Source of the DNA: Paraspadella gotoi
Lineage: Eukaryota; Chaetognatha
DNA length: 64,000 nucleotides
Direction: 5' to 3'
Assembly (NCBI GenBank): GCA_051294375.1
Contig: CM119267.1
Span: 9,660,339 to 9,724,338, forward strand
This document shows positions 60,105 to 64,000 of this stretch, one piece after another. The position numbers were made by a program, and so were the translations under genes. How positions within the stretch are numbered: the stretch's first letter is position 1; the number at the start of each line of letters is the position of its first letter. Below the pieces are notes generated by a model, which worked only from the letters and a program-made list of their open reading frames with translations, made no database searches and had not been told where the DNA came from.

Positions 60105-60931
60105 ATGAAAGCGAAATTGTTTTTGATCATTTTCCTCGCGAGTTTGGTCTGGGCCAAGAAAGCAGCGGGTCGTCGCCAAGTCCGCGAGGCGCAGCGCGAC
60201 TACGATCCCGACCGCGACGGCGACCGCGACCGGGACAGAGACCGAGACAGAGACCGGGACCGGGACCGAGACCGGGACCGGGACAGAGACCGAGACAGAG
60301 ACCGGGACAGAGACCGGGACCGCGACCGTGGAGAGACGCGGTCGGAGTTGGCCAAAAAGCCGGTTATGTGCTCGACCAAGGGAGAGTGCAAGGGCGTCAG
60401 GCCGCAGTGCTGCACCTTCACGGATTTTTTGAACGGTGAGCGAATTGTTGATCGAAATTTGGTTTGCTCAGGACACGAGTCGTCTTGTTCATTTTCGAAA
60501 CGTTAACTGCCGTTTCTATTTTTGGCGTCGCTCCCTCCTCAATCTTTTTAGTCGGCGCCGCGAGCAGCGAGTTGAATTATGTTTACTTCTACGACCATTT
60601 TTTCACACATAACTAAATAAAATGCAAATTAAGTTGGAAACGAGGCTCGAAAAACAAACAAAAACAAACGATCAATCCTTTCTTTTCTCGGCTTTTCTTA
60701 TCGTCTCCCAACCCAGGAAGGAGGAGAGGCGTTTGCCTTCATCACTGCGACAAGCTCTGCGATCCGGACGCGCTCGGGACTCTTCCAGAGTATCGTCCGA
60801 TCGTCATGGGAGCCTCCAGCTTCAAATGCGACGGAACCAGCGGAGCCGGGAGAATGGACGTCGGCGCGGTCTTCGTCGGCGTCCTCGTCTTCGACGTCGT
60901 CGCCATGGCAACCAAGTTGGGTCTGTGGTGA
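60105..60931 (+). CDS. Secreted Asp-Arg repeat, Cys-rich protein, two exons, 181 aa
   Basis: Exon 1 60105-60435, exon 2 60717-60931, intron 281 bp (G|GTGAGC ... ACCCAG). The split Gly codon joins in phase, total 182 codons with TGA. Residues 1-17 ([17 protein letters not shown]) are a clear signal peptide, so the product should be exported. A basic stretch follows, with an RR site at 23-24, then 18 uninterrupted Asp-Arg pairs (residues 40-75), encoded by mixed Arg codons in a period-12 DNA repeat. C-terminally, Cys at 89, 95, 102, 103, 117, 121 and 125 give C-x5-C-x6-CC-x13-C-x3-C-x3-C. The C-x5-C-x6-CC start weakly recalls prokineticin/astakine or colipase-like folds. The last 40 codons differ in frame from the left-arm copy, so that end is uncertain. 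No known family assigned. Confidence 0.7.
60222..60329 (+). repeat. Coding minisatellite for Asp-Arg run
   Basis: Tandem six-base units GAC-CGN/AGA with a higher-order 12-base GACCGGGACAGA pattern. Such arrays change length by slippage, and the two arms differ here. Confidence 0.85.
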
Positions 60932-61212
60932 AAAAAAAAAGATCGATTGGCGACGGAATCGAATTCGTCGCTCTTCGATCCCAACGTCTTCAACATTAAT
61001 TAAATTCCTTGATTCGTTAGGAAACTTTGTTTCCTTAAAAAAGATAAATAAATCGTAAATGGAAGAAAATCTGCGTTGATTTTGTTTTCTTTCTGATTCT
61101 CTTTTCCCTTTTCTCCCGGAAGTTACTTTTGTGACTCGCTCTTTGAGGAAACGGTTCGTTAGGGGGCGAATCTTTTGAATTTAAACAGAATATAAATATT
61201 TATAATTATATA

Positions 61213-62590
61213 AGAGAAGGAGATGAAGCGATACTTTTAAAAGAGCAGGGAAAGCACATTTATTACTGACGGAGAGTGCTGTGAGAGTACAAGTCTTACG
61301 AGCAGACGAGAAGTGGACGCAAATTTCGCTTGAAGTAATAAAATAACAACTATAGCAGAAACACAAAGTATAAATAAATGAATATTCTCTGAAGAATATG
61401 CAATATAGGCGTAGAGTGAGTATTCTCGTGTGAGAGTCTCCGTTCGTCGCTGGAGTTGGTTCTCGTGTCCGGTGCGATGCAGTACAGGTCATTGGGTTGT
61501 TTTCTTCGCCAACAGTCCGCGCACTTGCTCTCGTATTCACTCAGTCGTGCGCTGAAGCTACGGAATCGACTGTTACCTTTGTGTGCGCTTTCGCCTGATG
61601 GTCATGATTGTCATGAATTGTCACGCGCGAGGAGACCAGTAGTATCGTCGCGAGAGACGTCCTCGTCTGGTACTCCTTTTTGGTGTGTCTTAAGTGACAC
61701 CCGACGAACCGCGAGCGGGGAACCGAAACCGAGAGAGGTGAAACACTAACAACCAGGAGATGTAGCGACAACGTTTATGGGAACCGGGGATTGGGATAGA
61801 GTAGAGACTCCAATTGGAGAGACATGAGTGACGCGCGGGTCGTTAACAGGATGTGTACCGGGGAACCTCTATGTAAAGAAGTCGTATTTTTTTATTTGCT
61901 CTTTTGGAGAGAGTGACTGCGAGCTCGGTGCATAAGGAGGAGAAGGGAATCGCGAGCGGGGTCGAGTGGTGGGCCATGGCAAAAAAGTTTCGGCATCATA
62001 GTTTGTCTTGGACGAAGGGATGATTGAGTAGGCATTTGCGTAAAGAGTGCATTAGGCTTACACCGAGAGCTTAGGTTCTTTTTGGCAACTTCACGGAGGT
62101 TGTGGTGGAATATTACGGTGTATGCTCAATATATTTGAGTATAGAATCTCGTGAAATTCGTTGAGTTTGCATCACATGGACAAAGAGTATACTTGTTCAG
62201 TCTTTCCGCTAACGGTAAACCGTAACCGTTTTTCTCATCTAAGATTGCGAGTCGAGCTCCAACTTAACTATACCGGGATGTATATTAGAGATGTACAGAG
62301 CGTACAGAGAAGGCAAAGCACGAAATTAGAATATATTATTAACTTACTTCGTCAGTAACCATTGATTTTTTTTCTATATCACAACATCTATAGAGAGATT
62401 TTATATATTAGATATAATATTATATTTTGAAGAAGGAAGCAAATTTACACATAACAGAGAAATGCAAGAAATACACTTAGATATATTCAGAATGACGCTT
62501 TTGTCTGTACTGCTGGAGCAGTTGTTCGTACGAGATCTCGCTCTCCATCTACACGTCCCGACGCAAAGGTATATGAGCGATCTTCGTTTT
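61213..62590. other. No gene recognised
   Basis: Mixed DNA outside the palindrome. Short unsupported frames only, for example 97 codons at 61456. No repeats of note. Confidence 0.4.
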
Positions 62591-62663
62591 TTTGTGGTCT
62601 CTTTCACTACTCGAGCGAAGAACAGACGCTCTGCGCGGATCCGGACTTATAGTTGGCCCGCTC

Positions 62664-62999
62664 ATGGGGCGGAGCGTACGCGCGAAGGAGTACCGTGCAG
62701 GACAGTCGCCGAGAACAATGAGCAGCCTGGTCGTCCACGACCTTCAAATGGCGCGGAACCGCGGGCCCGTCATGACGTCCCGGATGCGCGGCAGAACCTG
62801 CTGGTTCCGTCGCGACAGTCTTGACAGCACGCTGGTAGTCTCGCTATGCAGCGAGTCCTCGGACGCTTCGCCGTACGCTCTCTGGTCGCCGGATGAGCAA
62901 GTGCCCAAGTTGGAGTCGTGTCGGCTGAAGCGAATCCAGAGAGATTCGAGATTGACAGCGAGCGGGGACCAGCTCAGCCCTTTGCGTCGCGTTGCTTAA
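62664..62999 (+). CDS. Hypothetical Ser/Arg-rich frame
   Basis: GC-rich frame open to TAA at 62997-62999. From the Met at 62664 it gives 111 residues, and the frame is open further upstream. The part with SLCSESSDASPYALWSPDEQ and VPKLESCRLKRIQRDSR has mixed composition like a cytoplasmic tail. A second overlapping plus frame is also open to 62824, which is common in GC-rich DNA. No acceptor or domain identified. Confidence 0.3.
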   Translation: MGRSVRAKEYRAGQSPRTMSSLVVHDLQMARNRGPVMTSRMRGRTCWFRRDSLDSTLVVSLCSESSDASPYALWSPDEQVPKLESCRLKRIQRDSRLTASGDQLSPLRRVA

Positions 63000-63943
63000 T
63001 CGAGTAACGCGAGCCAACACGTCTTCAACTCATCTTACTTCCATTCACTTGACATCTTCTGTTCAGGACTCTTGTTCGCGTGTAAGAGAAGGATAATTAT
63101 AAGATCGCAATTGCGGTCTGGCGTTATTTATTTATATATGCATATTCTCATTAATGATATAGTGTTCTCACACGGGAAAGTTACTTATGAATGACAGGAT
63201 TCTGCGTCTATTGAACGGTAAACTTGTTCGTTTTATGGGGTGCGATCTTTTGATCTTATTTAATACAGAAGAGAACCTTATCTATATTTAATTATCTAAT
63301 TTGACATAAGCCAATCCTCCTACTTTAATTTGCATTGTTACTTTAGTTATGTGTGAAAAACTGGTCCGTCCCAGTACAAGAAATAAAAAGGTTTAAAGCT
63401 CATGAATTTCTAATACCAAACTATCAAACTTCTCGCGCAATGACTTGCATGAAATTTTTTGCGCGCGCACCCCGACTAAAAAGCAAACGCTCCTCTCGTG
63501 GAAGGTCCCCATTGCGCGAGCTGTGGAACACCCGATCACCTCAATATCAAAAGAATAGCAAAGTAAAAAAAATACCGACCTTCTAGTTACATTAGATAAA
63601 AGACCGACAAGACCTGACCACCATCCATATTGATTCTAGAGTTTATCAAAATCGAACCGAAGCCGATCGAATCCACGATAGATTTCCCACTGCAGGTCGC
63701 AATGGTTAGTTATTCCGGATTTTAATGTATTTTCCGGAGTTTCTCGTTATCCGCTCCGCGTAATTTCGGCGTGCGATCANNNNNNNNNNNNNNNNNNNNN
63801 NNNNAAAAAAAAAAAGACAAGACAAGACAGTCGCGACAAAGTTCGCGTGACAATTCATGACAATTCATGACAATCAGCGAAAGAAAACAAAGAAATCGAT
63901 TCGACTTGGGAAGGAATAATAAAGAAGGGAGAAGAAAAGAAAA

Positions 63944-63975
<32 letters not shown>

Positions 63976-64000
63976 AACGTCTACCACGGCCAAATCTTTC
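63000..64000. other. No gene recognised; gap and (ACG)n at the edge
   Basis: AT-rich DNA with a 25-N gap at 63780-63804, an A-run followed by a GACAA repeat, and (ACG)n at 63943-63976. Only a 77-codon frame at 63353 is seen, without support. Confidence 0.5.

Larger units (their letters stand above)
59757..61212 (-). repeat. Right arm of inverted repeat around 59.7 kb
   Basis: Reverse complement of 58158-59652. It differs notably at 59827-59858, where a 32-base piece almost identical to 42183-42214 replaces unrelated sequence of the left arm. Confidence 0.85.

Overview
The window looks like animal DNA, most likely from an arthropod or another ecdysozoan. It has exons of a class A neuropeptide receptor, short introns with GT..AG sites and pyrimidine tracts, many GA/CT microsatellites, a Tc1/mariner-type MITE and a degenerate CCTAA-rich tract like arthropod telomere repeats. 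No bacterial operon, CRISPR or phage structure is visible. The species cannot be named from the sequence. Gene density is low and intact genes are few.

The main feature of 1-28 kb is one receptor locus present several times in noisy, mutually frameshifted copies joined by N-runs. The TM5 exon occurs forward at 306-392 and inverted at 9702-9438, within arms of a large inverted repeat. The TM6 and TM7 exons occur at about 19.2 and 21.0 kb (copy A, broken) and at 24.9 and 26.4 kb (copy B, open and correctly phased). Exon and intron differ between copies at similar density, mostly by 1-3 base indels. This fits uncorrected long-read or haplotype duplication better than ancient pseudogenes. The receptor resembles the somatostatin/allatostatin-C group. 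TM1-TM4 lie outside the window.

From 28 to 43 kb the sequence is cleaner and single copy. It holds a GC-rich long ORF (28.85-29.6 kb), a telomere-like tract (31.7 kb), a two-exon Cys/Pro-rich gene on the minus strand (32.29-33.05 kb), a 571-bp MITE with perfect terminal inverted repeats (34.69-35.26 kb), a broken acyltransferase-like gene on the minus strand (36.6-38.3 kb), a repeated GC-rich motif (40.2 kb), a two-exon minus-strand gene (41.0-41.7 kb), and inverted trinucleotide repeats (41.8 and 42.16 kb).

From 43 to 58 kb lies poorly interpretable DNA. It contains one plausible exon at 44.1 kb, a frame-hopping membrane-protein fragment at 45.7-46.4 kb on the minus strand, and a small exon at 48.8 kb.

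At 58.16-61.21 kb a second inverted repeat of about 1.5-kb arms carries a gene in both arms. The right-arm copy is intact: a secreted 181-residue protein with a run of 18 Asp-Arg dipeptides followed by a Cys-rich C-terminal part. The left copy is frameshifted. The right edge has one GC-rich ORF (62.66-63.0 kb) and a (ACG)n tract. The genes show no sign of acting together in one pathway. The best candidates for undescribed biology are the Asp-Arg secreted protein and the Cys/Pro-rich protein.
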